A stretch of 64,000 nt of DNA from Candidatus Zymogenaceae bacterium. GTDB taxonomy: Bacteria > Desulfobacterota > Zymogenia > Zymogenales > Zymogenaceae. The stretch is from the NCBI GenBank assembly GCA_016931225.1, contig JAFGFE010000012.1, positions 43,526-107,525 of the forward strand, written 5' to 3'. The notes beneath the pieces are model-generated. The model was given only the letters and a program-made list of their open reading frames with translations. It was not told where the DNA came from and made no database searches. The position numbers and the translations under genes are program-made. Positions within the stretch are counted from its first letter, which is position 1; every line of letters starts with the position of its first letter. Below, one piece after another: positions 28,073 to 37,839 of the stretch.

Positions 28073-29686
28073 TCAGATCTCCTGGAGGTTTATATGTTCG
28101 TTATATCGGTCGTCAGCTGTCATGATGAGCTCGTCCAGGCGCTCTGTGGTGGAGGTGATCCGAATGAAACTCTGGTTTCTGAGCTGCACACTGACCACCG
28201 ATATGGTGATAATCTCGTTGTTCTCATCGTGATAGGTATAAAAGGTTCTCGATGGGCTCTTCATGCCGGAAAAACGCACAAATCCCTCGTCTTCCAGGAC
28301 GGTGAGAAAGATCGGGAGCCAACCTGCGGCCACGGACTGGCCGACGGTCTTCGTGTGTTGAAAACCGGTCGCGGTTGTCGTGTCATGCCAGCTTCCTGAG
28401 CGGGCGAATTTCACCTCTTTGATTCTTTCGCCGGCTCCTTCGCTCTTGTGGAGGAAACTGGGTTTGAGGAGCAGCGGCGCCAGGATAGAGGTGATCATCG
28501 TCATTATGATCGCCACGCTGAAGATTTCTTCGTCGATGATTCCGGCGGAGAGCCCCACACCGGCCACGATCAGGGCCACCTCCCCCCGGGGGAGCATGCC
28601 CAGGCCGATGCGCACGGCGCCGGTGGTATTAAAACCCACCGCCAGGGCCGGAAGCCCCGCACCCAGGACCTTTCCCAACACCGCCGCCGCCGTGAGGGCT
28701 ATCCCGAAGAGAAGCACGGGACCCGTAACGGCCGAGAGGTCGATCATCATTCCGGTGACGACGAAGAATATCGGCACGAAGGTGTGGTAAAGGGGGGCCA
28801 TCTTTTTCTTGACGGTCTCGGCGGCGGGTGATATAGAGAGACACAGACCCACGATGTATGCGCCGATGATCATTGCGAGGCCAAAGACCTCCGCCAGGGC
28901 GGCGGAGAAAAAACAGAGGCTCAGGGCGATGACGACCTCCGACTCGGCGGACGAAAAGAGTCCCAGGATTCTCTCAAAATACCGAGAGACAACCAGCCCC
29001 ACGGCCACGAGAACCGCCATGAAGAGGATCGCCCTGAAGCCCACCATCGCCACATCGTGGGCGGAAAATGTTCCCACGACGGCGATGCTGGTGACCCCGG
29101 CGAGGATGAGTATGCCCAGGATATCGTCCATCACCGCGGAGCCCATGATGGCGATTCCCTCGGGGGTGTCGAGCTTGTGCAGCATCGACAACACCCGGGC
29201 GGTGACCCCCACGGATGTGGCGGTCATGACGGTGCCCACAAGGAGGGATGTCGGCTCGAAGCATGAATCGGCGTAGCCCATGACCGTCGTGAGAGACACT
29301 CCCAGGACAAACGGAAGCGCTATCCCTCCCAGGGCGATGACCACCGCAACCTTTGCATAGGAGAAGAAGTGTCTCAGGTTTGTCTCCAGCCCCGCCAAAA
29401 ACAGGAGGATGATCGCCGAGAGCTGGGAAAGGGCGTACAGCTCGCAGGGGATGTTCATGCAGGGGCTCTCGATGCCGCCCCGAGGGAAGAGGGCGCCGAT
29501 GAGGGGAATGTTGATCCATGACCCAAGGGCGTAGGGGCCGATGACCATACCGATAATCAGCTCCCCCAGCACCCCCGGCGCCTTGAACAGGCGCTCGGTC
29601 AATTCGCCCGCGATCTTGGCCGCCAGGATGATCACGCCGACCATGATGACGAAATGCGCCATCTGTATTGTCAATTCGCCGGCCAT
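28073..29686 (-). CDS. Cation/proton antiporter, CPA2 (KefB/NapA-like), copy 1
   Basis: About 12 membrane segments with CPA2 features: 'GVLGELIIGMVIGP', 'FLAGLETNL', 'VGTVMTATSVGVTARVL' and the ion-binding tandem Asp in 'AVMDDILGI'. After about residue 390 a soluble C-terminal domain of about 140 residues follows, with no TrkA-N Rossmann motif visible. ATG 29686 has AGAGGA upstream. It is a close paralog of the next gene upstream, 73 bp away; the pair probably arose by tandem duplication. Ion specificity cannot be told. Confidence 0.88.
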   Translation of the reverse strand: MAGELTIQMAHFVIMVGVIILAAKIAGELTERLFKAPGVLGELIIGMVIGPYALGSWINIPLIGALFPRGGIESPCMNIPCELYALSQLSAIILLFLAGLETNLRHFFSYAKVAVVIALGGIALPFVLGVSLTTVMGYADSCFEPTSLLVGTVMTATSVGVTARVLSMLHKLDTPEGIAIMGSAVMDDILGILILAGVTSIAVVGTFSAHDVAMVGFRAILFMAVLVAVGLVVSRYFERILGLFSSAESEVVIALSLCFFSAALAEVFGLAMIIGAYIVGLCLSISPAAETVKKKMAPLYHTFVPIFFVVTGMMIDLSAVTGPVLLFGIALTAAAVLGKVLGAGLPALAVGFNTTGAVRIGLGMLPRGEVALIVAGVGLSAGIIDEEIFSVAIIMTMITSILAPLLLKPSFLHKSEGAGERIKEVKFARSGSWHDTTTATGFQHTKTVGQSVAAGWLPIFLTVLEDEGFVRFSGMKSPSRTFYTYHDENNEIITISVVSVQLRNQSFIRITSTTERLDELIMTADDRYNEHINLQEI

Positions 29687-29759
29687 TCGCTTTTTCCTCT
29701 GGGGGGAGGACACATAATCCGATGTACTCCTGTGTCGGCCCGACCGCCGATGCATTCCG

Positions 29760-31406
29760 TTATTCGGTGTGGTCCTGTGTGCCGAGAAACGTCACGCATG
29801 CCTCGCGGTTGTATGTCTCGTCCGTGCGGGCGATCATCTCATCCAGATCCCTGGTGGATGACGTCAGCCTGATGGATACGTCGGACCGGCCGGGGATATC
29901 CTCCCGGTTGATGGAGACGAGCCCCGTGCCCTCCCGCTGCTTGTAGGTGAGCACGGTGCCGGTGGGACAGACGATGCCCCGGAGTTTTTCATATCCCCTC
30001 GATTCCAGCTCCCGGACGAATAAGAGGGTCCATTTCTGCACCGTTTGGTGGGGCCATATGCGGTGTCGCTGAAAACTGGTGCCGAATGTCGTGTAGGGGG
30101 TGGCGTCCCAGCTTCGGGTGTCCGCAAACGCCCGTGTTCTGCCCCCCGCCCGGGTTCCCTCTCCCCCCCTAATGAAGGAGGGAACCAGAAGGATCGGCGC
30201 CAGCAGAGTGGTTACGAACGTCATCAGGATGGAAACGCCGAAGATATCCCGGGAGATGACCCCGGCCGAGAGTCCCACGCCGGCCACGATCAGGGCCACC
30301 TCGCCCCGGGGGAGCATGCCAAGGCCGATGCGCAGGGCCCCTTTCCCGTTGAAGCCGACCAGGAGCGACGGGAGACCGCTCCCCAGGACCTTTGCGATCA
30401 CCGCCAGAAGCGTCAGGAGAAGGCCGAAAACCAGTGCGGGCAGCATTGCGGAAAAATCCACCAGCATTCCCATGACCACGAAGAATATCGGCACGAAGGT
30501 GTGGTAGACCGGCTCCATATCCTCCTGGAGTTTTCGGGCCGCCTTGGAAGTGGAGAGCGAAAGCCCCATGATGTACGCGCCGATGATCATGGCAAGCCCG
30601 AAGAACTCCGATATCGCCGCGGCAAAAAAGCAGAGTCCCAGGGAAATGACAATATCCGCCCCGGCGGACTTGAAAAACGAGATGACCCGGTCGATGGTTC
30701 TGGATATCAAAAAGCAGACTAGGATGAGTCCCGCCAGAAATAGGAGCGCCCTCCCGCCCACCGCAGCAATCGCAGACGGCGTAAACACCCCCAGTGTGGT
30801 GATGCTCAACGCCGCTGTGAGCAGCAGTACCCCCAGGATGTCGTCCACCACCGCCGCGGCCATGATGGTCACCCCCTCGGGGGTGTCCATCTTTTTCATC
30901 ACAGACAGCACCCGGGCGGTGATGCCCACAGAGGTGGCGGTCATGATCGTCCCGATGAAGAGCGGCGTGGTGTCGAAGACGCCCTCCCCGAATCCCATTG
31001 CCACGGCAAGCCACGCCCCGGCGAAGAAGGGCGCCACCACACCGCCCAGGGCCACGGCCAGCGCCGGATAGGTGTAGCGAAAAAACTGCTTGAGATCGGT
31101 CTCCAGCCCCGCCAGAAACAACAGAATGATGGAGGAGACCTGCGCCAGTGCGAACAGCTCGCACGGAATATTCAGGCACAGCTCAACCCCGGCGGCGGGT
31201 ATGGGAAAGAGATATCCCAGGGCCGGAATCCGTATCATCCCTCCCAGGGCGTAGGGGCCGATAATCATGCCGGCGATCAACTCTCCCAGCACCCCCGGCG
31301 CCTTGAAGAATTTCTCGGTAATCTCGCCGGAGACCTTTGCCGCAAGAAAGATCACCGCGAGCTGGATGATGAAGTGGGCCATCTGGTGGGTGAGGCCGTG
31401 TTCCAT
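29760..31406 (-). CDS. Cation/proton antiporter, CPA2, copy 2
   Basis: 548 aa, paralogous along its length to the downstream antiporter: 'GVLGELIAGMIIGP', 'FLAGLETDLKQFF', 'IGTIMTATSVGITARVL' and 'AVVDDILGV' (tandem Asp). The C-terminal soluble domain again ends with 'LTSSTRDLDEMI', the counterpart of 'ITSTTERLDELI' in copy 1, so it shares a conserved cytosolic module. AAGGATG lies about 9 nt before the ATG. Confidence 0.88.
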   Translation of the reverse strand: MEHGLTHQMAHFIIQLAVIFLAAKVSGEITEKFFKAPGVLGELIAGMIIGPYALGGMIRIPALGYLFPIPAAGVELCLNIPCELFALAQVSSIILLFLAGLETDLKQFFRYTYPALAVALGGVVAPFFAGAWLAVAMGFGEGVFDTTPLFIGTIMTATSVGITARVLSVMKKMDTPEGVTIMAAAVVDDILGVLLLTAALSITTLGVFTPSAIAAVGGRALLFLAGLILVCFLISRTIDRVISFFKSAGADIVISLGLCFFAAAISEFFGLAMIIGAYIMGLSLSTSKAARKLQEDMEPVYHTFVPIFFVVMGMLVDFSAMLPALVFGLLLTLLAVIAKVLGSGLPSLLVGFNGKGALRIGLGMLPRGEVALIVAGVGLSAGVISRDIFGVSILMTFVTTLLAPILLVPSFIRGGEGTRAGGRTRAFADTRSWDATPYTTFGTSFQRHRIWPHQTVQKWTLLFVRELESRGYEKLRGIVCPTGTVLTYKQREGTGLVSINREDIPGRSDVSIRLTSSTRDLDEMIARTDETYNREACVTFLGTQDHTE

Positions 31407-31621
31407 GAGGCGTCATCCTTGGATACAGAAGGTCCTTAGGCAACGAATCCGGTGGTGGGTGTGGGGAGTATCGTGAGAAAACCGCTCCCGGGGGAGTTCC
31501 TGCTCGAAAGAAACAGAGACAAAACGGATTTTCGGCGAAAAGCAAAAAAACAACACGTCTAAATCGTCATCGATCGGGGAATCGGTGTCGTCAGGATGTG
31601 ATTATATCAAAAAAATACTTC

Positions 31622-31651
31622 TTTACAATACAAAACGAGAGTTGTTATAAT
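31622..31651 (+). promoter_or_regulatory. Promoter of ilvD
   Basis: TTTACA (31622-31627), 18-nt spacer, TATAAT (31646-31651). The ATG with its AAGGAGG site begins 25 nt later. The rest of the 31407-31675 divergent gap shows no gene and no clear minus-strand promoter. Confidence 0.7.
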
Positions 31652-31675
31652 CCCGGCACGTCCAAGGAGGTTCAC

Positions 31676-33337
31676 ATGCGCAGCGATCGAATGAAGCGAG
31701 GATTGGAGAAGGCCCCCCACAGGGCGCTTTTCAAGGCGATGGGATATACCGACGGTGAGATAGCCCGGCCGATGGTGGGCGTCGTCAACTCGAAAAACGA
31801 AATAATCCCGGGCCACATCCATCTTGATACCATTACCGACGCCGTTAAGGCGGGAGTCAGGCTGGCCGGCGGAACCCCCGTCGAATTTCCTGTCATCGGC
31901 GTGTGCGACGGGATCGCCATGAACCACGAGGGGATGAAATACTCCCTGGCCAGCCGGGAGATCATCGCCGACTCCATTGAGATCATGGCCACCGCCCACC
32001 CGTTCGACGGCATGGTAATGGTCACCAACTGCGACAAGATCGTTCCCGGTATGCTTATGGCCGCCCTCAGGGTGAACATCCCCACTGTGGTCATCAGCGG
32101 CGGCCCGATGCTCGCAGGGCTCTTCGATGATAAGGTAGTGGACCTCATCAGCGTGTTTGAGGGGGTGGGACGGGTCAAGGCCGGAAGTCTCACGGAAGAC
32201 GAGTTGGTGGATATGGAAAACTGCGCCTGCCCCGGATGCGGCTCGTGCGCGGGGATGTTCACCGCCAATTCCATGAACTGCCTGACCGAGGCGGTGGGCC
32301 TGGGTCTTCCCGGAAACGGCACTATTCCTGCGATTCACGCCGCCCGGGTACGTCTTGCCAAGGAGGCGGGACGGGCGGTGATGAACTTGATAGAGAAGAA
32401 GATTCTCCCCAGGGATATCGTGACGGAGACCGCCATAAAGAACGCCATCGCCGTGGATATGGCCCTGGGTTGTTCCACGAACACGGTGCTCCACCTTCCG
32501 GCGGTGGCGTCGGAGGCTGATATTCCCCTCGACCTCGATGTATTCGACGCCGTCAGCAGAAACGTGCCGCACCTGGTCAACTTATCTCCCGGCGGTCCGG
32601 ATCACCTGGAAGACCTCTTCCGTGCAGGGGGTGTCCAGGCGGTGATGAGCGTGCTGGCCGAAGCGGGTCATATAGATACATCCACCATGACCGTCACCGG
32701 CAAAAACGTGAAGAAGAATCTGGCCCAAGCGAAGGTGACGGACGATACGGTCATTCGCTCCATCGCTGATCCCTATCACACCGAGGGGGGCATCGCCGTT
32801 CTTCGGGGAAACCTGGCGACGGATGGCGCCGTGGTCAAGCAGATTGCGGTGGATCCCTCCATGATGAAAAATCGCGGTCCCGCCCGGGTCTTTGACTCCG
32901 AGGAGGAGGCGGCGGAAGCAATCCTCGGCGGGAAGATCAAAAAGGGGGACGTGATCGTGATTCGTTACGAGGGACCCCGGGGAGGTCCGGGCATGCGGGA
33001 GATGCTCACTCCCACCTCCGCTATCGCCGGAATGGGGCTGGACAAGGACGTGGCCCTGATAACCGACGGCAGGTTTTCCGGAGGGACCCGAGGGGCCGCT
33101 ATCGGACACGTCTCTCCCGAGGCCGCCGAAGGGGGACTTATCGGTCTGGTTCAGGACGGCGACGAAATCGAGATAGACATCCCGAACCGTGTTCTGGCGG
33201 TGAGGCTTACCGATGAGGAGATCGATAAGAGGCGGGCCGCTCAAAAGCCGTTTGTACCCAAAATCACCACCGGCTACCTGGCCAGATACGCGAAGATCGT
33301 CACGTCCGCCGCCACCGGCGCCATCTTTAAGAGATAG
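31676..33337 (+). CDS. ilvD: Dihydroxy-acid dehydratase
   Basis: Fe-S dehydratase of valine/isoleucine/leucine synthesis in the cytoplasm. The cluster cysteines appear in '[12 protein letters not shown]' and '[19 protein letters not shown]'; the C-terminal '[21 protein letters not shown]' is also canonical. 553 aa. The frame opens at 31598, but AAGGAGG 5-6 nt before ATG 31676 sets the start. Other ilv/leu genes are not nearby. A 12-bp tandem repeat begins at the base after its stop. Confidence 0.97.
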   Translation: MRSDRMKRGLEKAPHRALFKAMGYTDGEIARPMVGVVNSKNEIIPGHIHLDTITDAVKAGVRLAGGTPVEFPVIGVCDGIAMNHEGMKYSLASREIIADSIEIMATAHPFDGMVMVTNCDKIVPGMLMAALRVNIPTVVISGGPMLAGLFDDKVVDLISVFEGVGRVKAGSLTEDELVDMENCACPGCGSCAGMFTANSMNCLTEAVGLGLPGNGTIPAIHAARVRLAKEAGRAVMNLIEKKILPRDIVTETAIKNAIAVDMALGCSTNTVLHLPAVASEADIPLDLDVFDAVSRNVPHLVNLSPGGPDHLEDLFRAGGVQAVMSVLAEAGHIDTSTMTVTGKNVKKNLAQAKVTDDTVIRSIADPYHTEGGIAVLRGNLATDGAVVKQIAVDPSMMKNRGPARVFDSEEEAAEAILGGKIKKGDVIVIRYEGPRGGPGMREMLTPTSAIAGMGLDKDVALITDGRFSGGTRGAAIGHVSPEAAEGGLIGLVQDGDEIEIDIPNRVLAVRLTDEEIDKRRAAQKPFVPKITTGYLARYAKIVTSAATGAIFKR

Positions 33338-33541
33338 CGGGCGAAAAACCGGGCACGAAAGGCAGGCCAAAAGAGGGAACGATAAACGAACTGAAAACGG
33401 GCCACGAGAGGGATTGATAAAGAAACTGAAAGACGGGCTACATGACGGGCCGGGAGATGAGCCGGAAGGATGATCGGAAGACGAGCTGAAGGGTGGGCTG
33501 GGAAGTGGCCCGAAAGACAAGCGCAAAGATGAGACAAAAAA
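33338..33541. repeat. Degenerate 12-bp tandem repeat, about 17 units
   Basis: Immediately after the ilvD stop the sequence can be cut into 17 consecutive 12-mers without gaps, consensus near CGGGCYGAAAGA (for example CGGGCCACGAGA, CGGGCCGGGAGA, CGAGCTGAAGGG, TGGCCCGAAAGA). It is strongly purine-rich on the plus strand and stops at the A run of the minus-strand terminator. Confidence 0.75.
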
Positions 33542-33573
33542 ACGGCCCGCCTCCAAGAAGTGGAAGCGGGCCG
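33535..33573 (-). terminator. Terminator of the amidohydrolase/M48 transcript
   Basis: Stem CGGCCCGC / GCGGGCCG (33543-33550 and 33566-33573) with a 15-nt loop; on the minus strand it is followed by a run of seven or eight T. Confidence 0.85.
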
Positions 33574-33589
33574 AATGTTCAATGGGCCG

Positions 33590-33619
33590 GGATGTGTCAA
33601 AACACGCCCGTTTTTTTTG
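33590..33619 (+). terminator. Terminator of ilvD
   Basis: CGGG-A-TGTGT / ACAC-G-CCCG hairpin (33590-33611 region) with a CAAA loop, then eight T. It lies beyond the opposing terminator, so the two convergent transcripts overlap by about 80 nt. Confidence 0.75.
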
Positions 33620-33632
33620 GTCCGTCGTGCGT

Positions 33633-35303
33633 TTATCCCTTCGGCGTCACCGCCCGCCCGGGACGTTTGCCCGTGATGTAGTCGCCGTTGTTCACCGTCA
33701 GCTCGCCGTTGATGAAAACCTTCTCTATACCGGTGGGCTTTTTCGCGCTGTCTTTCCGTGTGGTATTGTCGGCGATGGTATCCGGGTTGAACAGCACCAG
33801 GTCGGCGTGGTTGCCGGGCTTCAATGTCCCCCGATCCGGTATGCCGTACCGCTCGGCGGACTGGCCGGTCATCCGGTGTATCGCGTCGGATAAAGTGAGC
33901 ACGTTTTTTTCCCGGACGTAGCGCCCCAGGATTTGTGGAAAGGCCCCGAAGGAGGCCTGGTTCGGAAAGCCCCTGGATTTGAGGATGGTGTCGGTCTCAA
34001 ACAGGGTCAGGGGGTGGGCGATCAGCTGCTCGATATATTGTTCGTTGTTCTCGTCGCCGGTGAATCCATAGACGAGATCGAGGGCCCGCCCGTCGCTTTT
34101 CTTAACGAGCATGGTAAAGACCTCCACCGGTTCCATGCTCTCCATTTCGGAGATCTCCTGGACGTTCTTCCCGTTGTACTTCTCACCGCCCGAAAACGCC
34201 GCGTCCATGACGATGATGTCGTCGAACTCAAAGCCCAGAAGCCACTTGGTCAGGTTTAATTCCATCTTCAAACGCTTCATGGAACGGGGGTTTTTGGAGT
34301 GGCGCTCGAAGTCCTCCACGAACCAGGGGGGCAGAAGCACCGTGATGTAGCTGTTGCCCCCGAAATGCGGGTAGATGTCCCACATCACATCCAGTCCCCG
34401 ATTCCTGGCCCGCTCAACCAGCCGGACACCCCGGTTCATTGTGCCCCAGGTGCTTTTCCCCACGAAGATGAAATGGGATAACTGGAGCTTCACCCCGGCT
34501 CGCTCACCGATGGCGAGAATTTCCTGTATCGCCTTTATATTGTGAGGCGTTCCCAGGGGGATGATCGGGTAGGAGCCGGAGTATTTGGAGAGGGCCTTGA
34601 TGTGAACGGTCAGGATGCGATTGTGCCGTGCCACGACCTTGGCCAATTCCTCCAGCTCTTTCGGGGTACTGAAGATTCCGGGTGGGTACTGAAGACCCAG
34701 GGACAGCCCGAATGCTCCCTCGTCGAATGCCCGCTCGGCCTCTTCGGTAATGTGGGAGAGCTGCCCAGGTGTGGGATTCTTAATCTTATCCTTCACCGCC
34801 ATCAGGTGAAGCGCCCCATGACCCACAAGCTGGACGTTGTTGAACAAGAGTCCCCCGCCGTTTTTATTTCGATTGTTCAGGTACTCGATGAACTGACTCA
34901 TGGAACTCCAATCATAATCCAGGGGCCGCTCCAGGATGAAGTCTCCGTAGTCGTTCATGATGGTGCGTGTATAGTCGTCCACCGGGGCGGGGGTGTAACC
35001 GCAGTTTCCGGTAACGACCGTGGTAACGCCCTGCTCCACCATCGGATAGGTAAAGTCCGGGTGCTCGGGAAGGGGGAGGATCCAGTCGAAGTGACTGTGG
35101 CAATCGATGATGCCGGGGCTCAGGGCAAGACCACGCGCGTCGATGGTCTCTTTTGCACCCTGCGTGAGAAAAGAATCGCCGTTTGTGGAGGAGGCGGAGA
35201 CGATTCCCGTAATTCGACCGTTGTCCACCATCAGATGGCCTTCGAACGGCTTCTTCCCGGTCCCGTCGACAATTCGGGCGTTTTTTATCAAAAGATCAGT
35301 CAT
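33633..35303 (-). CDS. N-acyl-D-amino-acid deacylase family amidohydrolase
   Basis: 556-residue cytoplasmic metal-dependent amidohydrolase of the D-aminoacylase type. N-terminal 'LIKNARIVDGTGKKPFEGHLMVDNG', metal-binding 'GIIDCHSHFDW', and the ending 'IPDRGTLKPGNHADLVLFNPDTI' are family signatures; 'VTGNCGYTPAPVD' matches the D-acylase subgroup. Substrate could be N-acyl-D-amino acids or related amides. It is downstream of the M48 gene (37 bp) on the minus strand. Confidence 0.87.
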   Translation of the reverse strand: MTDLLIKNARIVDGTGKKPFEGHLMVDNGRITGIVSASSTNGDSFLTQGAKETIDARGLALSPGIIDCHSHFDWILPLPEHPDFTYPMVEQGVTTVVTGNCGYTPAPVDDYTRTIMNDYGDFILERPLDYDWSSMSQFIEYLNNRNKNGGGLLFNNVQLVGHGALHLMAVKDKIKNPTPGQLSHITEEAERAFDEGAFGLSLGLQYPPGIFSTPKELEELAKVVARHNRILTVHIKALSKYSGSYPIIPLGTPHNIKAIQEILAIGERAGVKLQLSHFIFVGKSTWGTMNRGVRLVERARNRGLDVMWDIYPHFGGNSYITVLLPPWFVEDFERHSKNPRSMKRLKMELNLTKWLLGFEFDDIIVMDAAFSGGEKYNGKNVQEISEMESMEPVEVFTMLVKKSDGRALDLVYGFTGDENNEQYIEQLIAHPLTLFETDTILKSRGFPNQASFGAFPQILGRYVREKNVLTLSDAIHRMTGQSAERYGIPDRGTLKPGNHADLVLFNPDTIADNTTRKDSAKKPTGIEKVFINGELTVNNGDYITGKRPGRAVTPKG

Positions 35304-35340
35304 TGTTGTGTTCCTTTCCGAAATGAATCGGTTCTATGAT

Positions 35341-37032
35341 TTAAAAGGCGCCCTGAGCCGTTCCTCCCGCCGTCAGCATCGTCACAACGGCAACGACCGT
35401 GGTGACGACACCGACACCGGCTACCAGGATGCCCGCGAGGATGGCCCACAGGCGATTATAGCTTGCGAATGTTTTTTCCTCGGTGACGATGCTCTTGAGA
35501 TCCACCACCTGGGATACCTTTCGTCTGAACCAGCCGATGCCCCGGACGGTCTGGTTGATGAGCTTTTTCGTGCGGGACGTGCCGAAAATGAGGTTGCCTA
35601 TCAGCGGGATGATCGACTCGTAGTTGAGGGTCATCAGGCCGCCGGAGCGGTCGTAAATGACCATGTCTTCGCCGAAATAGCTTCCCGCGATCGCCCGGCC
35701 GATGACCACCCCCTTCACAGTGACCGGTTGCCCCCTGAGGGGGCTGGCGTAGGGGTCGCTCATCAGTTCCAGAATCGTCTGTTCCTTCGGCTCGGAAATC
35801 GGCGGGAACTTATAGATACCCTTGAGCAGAAGCCCCAGTCCGCACGATATCGGCGCAAGACCGAGGAGAGATGGATCAAACAGGGCCGGGACGAGGCCGA
35901 GGATGAGGGTGACGATCGGCGCGAAGTAGATGAGCACCTCGAAGAAAAAATTGCGATAGAGACGCCCCCTATCCAGCGCCTGGCCGTATATCGATATCTC
36001 GTCGAAGTTGAACATCGGCGGGACCTTCAGCTCACTGGCCACATCCATCATCGCCTTGATACGTTTTCCGGTGAGGGGATGGGTGGAGCCGAGCTGGACG
36101 ACCCGGGACCAAGGGTTATAAACATCGAACAGGAACACCCTGCTGACCTTTTGGGGATCGAAGGCCGGGACCCTTTCCGTGGATCGTACGGTTTCGGTGG
36201 CGGAGAGACTGACAATACTCCCCACCGTCGCTGCGCTCTTGCAGTCGCTCACCCCCAGGGATCGGGTGCTGGAAAGCAGCCTGCGTGACGCCGCATCGTC
36301 GGGCTGGGCGGCGATGCCGTAGGCGATCTTCACGAGGGCCGTGGAGAGGGCGTTCGGATTTTTCGTCTCCAACGCCGAGAAGCGATCGGCCATGTACTCC
36401 CGAGTGCGGGAGAGATAGAGGACGATAAAGGTCCCGATGAGCCAGAATATCAGGGAGACGAGGCCGATGATCGGCAGCGGGTTGTTCCTGCTGTTGGACC
36501 GCATCCGAGTGAAGATAAAGTAAATTTCGTAGAGAATCATAAGGAGCGTATTGGCCACGGTCATGACGACGAAATCAAGATGCTTGATATGCCCCAGCTC
36601 ATGGGCATATACCGCCGCCACCTCCTCGTCGGTAAGGTAGTGAAACAGTCCCTCGGAGACGACGATCCGGGAATTAGAGCGTACCGATCCGTAGCAGTAG
36701 GCGGTGGGGTTCAGATCTTTCACGATGCGAAGCATCGGGAGCTTCATTCCATTTCGCTCGCAGGCCTCTTTGAGAAATTTCGCTGTATAGGGACTTCGCT
36801 TTTCCAGATCCTCATAGGTGATGATTTCAAATTTATAAAACAGCCTGTGAATCTGGTCCATGATCCAGGGCGAAATCAGCCAGATGATGATATTGATGAT
36901 GATTGTGAGAACAATCAAGATCGCCCCTCCGATCAATCCCGTAAACAACATCACCGGCACAAGAACGATAAGCACGAAAAGGTTCAGGATGCCGATGGTA
37001 AACACGGAAGCAAACAGGAGCTTGAATCTCAT
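35341..37032 (-). CDS. M48 family membrane metalloprotease
   Basis: 563 aa. Two N-terminal membrane segments, then the M48 domain with 'AVYAHELGHIKHLD' (zinc motif HExxH) and the downstream Glu in 'SRTREYMADRFSA', plus two more membrane segments between, as in HtpX. After about residue 330 follows a long extra part with more hydrophobic segments and a beta-rich region ('RGQPVTVKGVVIGRAIAGSYFG') that plain HtpX lacks. ATG 37032 has GGGAG 9 nt upstream. Confidence 0.88.
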   Translation of the reverse strand: MRFKLLFASVFTIGILNLFVLIVLVPVMLFTGLIGGAILIVLTIIINIIIWLISPWIMDQIHRLFYKFEIITYEDLEKRSPYTAKFLKEACERNGMKLPMLRIVKDLNPTAYCYGSVRSNSRIVVSEGLFHYLTDEEVAAVYAHELGHIKHLDFVVMTVANTLLMILYEIYFIFTRMRSNSRNNPLPIIGLVSLIFWLIGTFIVLYLSRTREYMADRFSALETKNPNALSTALVKIAYGIAAQPDDAASRRLLSSTRSLGVSDCKSAATVGSIVSLSATETVRSTERVPAFDPQKVSRVFLFDVYNPWSRVVQLGSTHPLTGKRIKAMMDVASELKVPPMFNFDEISIYGQALDRGRLYRNFFFEVLIYFAPIVTLILGLVPALFDPSLLGLAPISCGLGLLLKGIYKFPPISEPKEQTILELMSDPYASPLRGQPVTVKGVVIGRAIAGSYFGEDMVIYDRSGGLMTLNYESIIPLIGNLIFGTSRTKKLINQTVRGIGWFRRKVSQVVDLKSIVTEEKTFASYNRLWAILAGILVAGVGVVTTVVAVVTMLTAGGTAQGAF

Positions 37033-37071
37033 ATAATGTAACTCCCTGATAAGAAAAAACAAATTAGAAAA

Positions 37072-37101
37072 ATTATACCCCCTCATGTGAGATACTGTCA
37101 A
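37072..37101 (-). promoter_or_regulatory. Consensus sigma-70 promoter of the M48 gene
   Basis: Minus strand TTGACA (37101-37096), 18-nt spacer, TATAAT (37077-37072): both hexamers are perfect. The expected start near 37065 gives a leader of about 33 nt. Confidence 0.8.
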
Positions 37102-37301
37102 CTGAATAGGCGCGGCACGGCGGTCAAAAGGGGTGAAATCAGGCGATCAAGGGGTGGGAAAGAGGGTGTTGTATGTCGATTTGGTGAACTCACGGCGTCC
37201 ATTGGTCCTTGATTTCGTATGCGTGCTGGTTTATGATTTATCGTGTCGATCCATGAGAATGAGGTCGAATCCCGAAACATATCCGATCCTGGAGTTCTCT
37301 T

Positions 37302-37814
37302 TTGCCGAATGAATACGCCTATCTCGATATCGAGACCACTTTTCGGGGAGCGGTGACGGTTGTCGGCGTGTACCGAGAGCCGGGGCGTCTCGTCCAGCTT
37401 GTGGGCGAGTGGATTACCGCTCACACCCTGGAGGAGGTCCTGGGTTCCGTTGAGACGGTGGTGACGTATAACGGCAACCGGTTTGACCTCCCGGTCATCA
37501 AGCGGAGAGTTGGGCTAGACATCCGTAAAAACCACCGGTCCCGGGATCTGATGTACGACTGTCACCGGATGGGGCTCTTCGGCGGACTCAAGGCGGTGGA
37601 ACGCACCCTGGGGATAGAGCGGGAGACTGCGGGACTCACAGGTCGTGACGCCCCGGTGCTGTGGGAGCGGTATAGAAAACGCTCTGATCAGGAGGCGCTG
37701 GCGCTTCTGTTGCGCTACAACGGCGAGGACGTCGTGAACCTGGCGGTCCTTCGGCGCATTATCGACGCCGACGACGGCACACGTGTGATAACGGGATCTA
37801 TTCCCTCGAAATAA
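37302..37814 (+). CDS. RNase H-like exonuclease (YprB type)
   Basis: 170 residues matching the YprB-type ribonuclease H-like domain, a 3'-5' exonuclease relative. Acidic residues in order: 'AYLDIETT' (Asp, Glu), 'VTYNGNRFDLPVI' and the last 'RYNGEDVVNLAVL' Asp, as expected for a DEDD-type site. TTG start at 37302 with GGAG 8 nt upstream. It precedes two nitroreductase genes by 25 bp. Confidence 0.82.
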   Translation: MPNEYAYLDIETTFRGAVTVVGVYREPGRLVQLVGEWITAHTLEEVLGSVETVVTYNGNRFDLPVIKRRVGLDIRKNHRSRDLMYDCHRMGLFGGLKAVERTLGIERETAGLTGRDAPVLWERYRKRSDQEALALLLRYNGEDVVNLAVLRRIIDADDGTRVITGSIPSK

Positions 37815-37839
37815 TGTATAGTTGAATGTGGAGAGTCGC

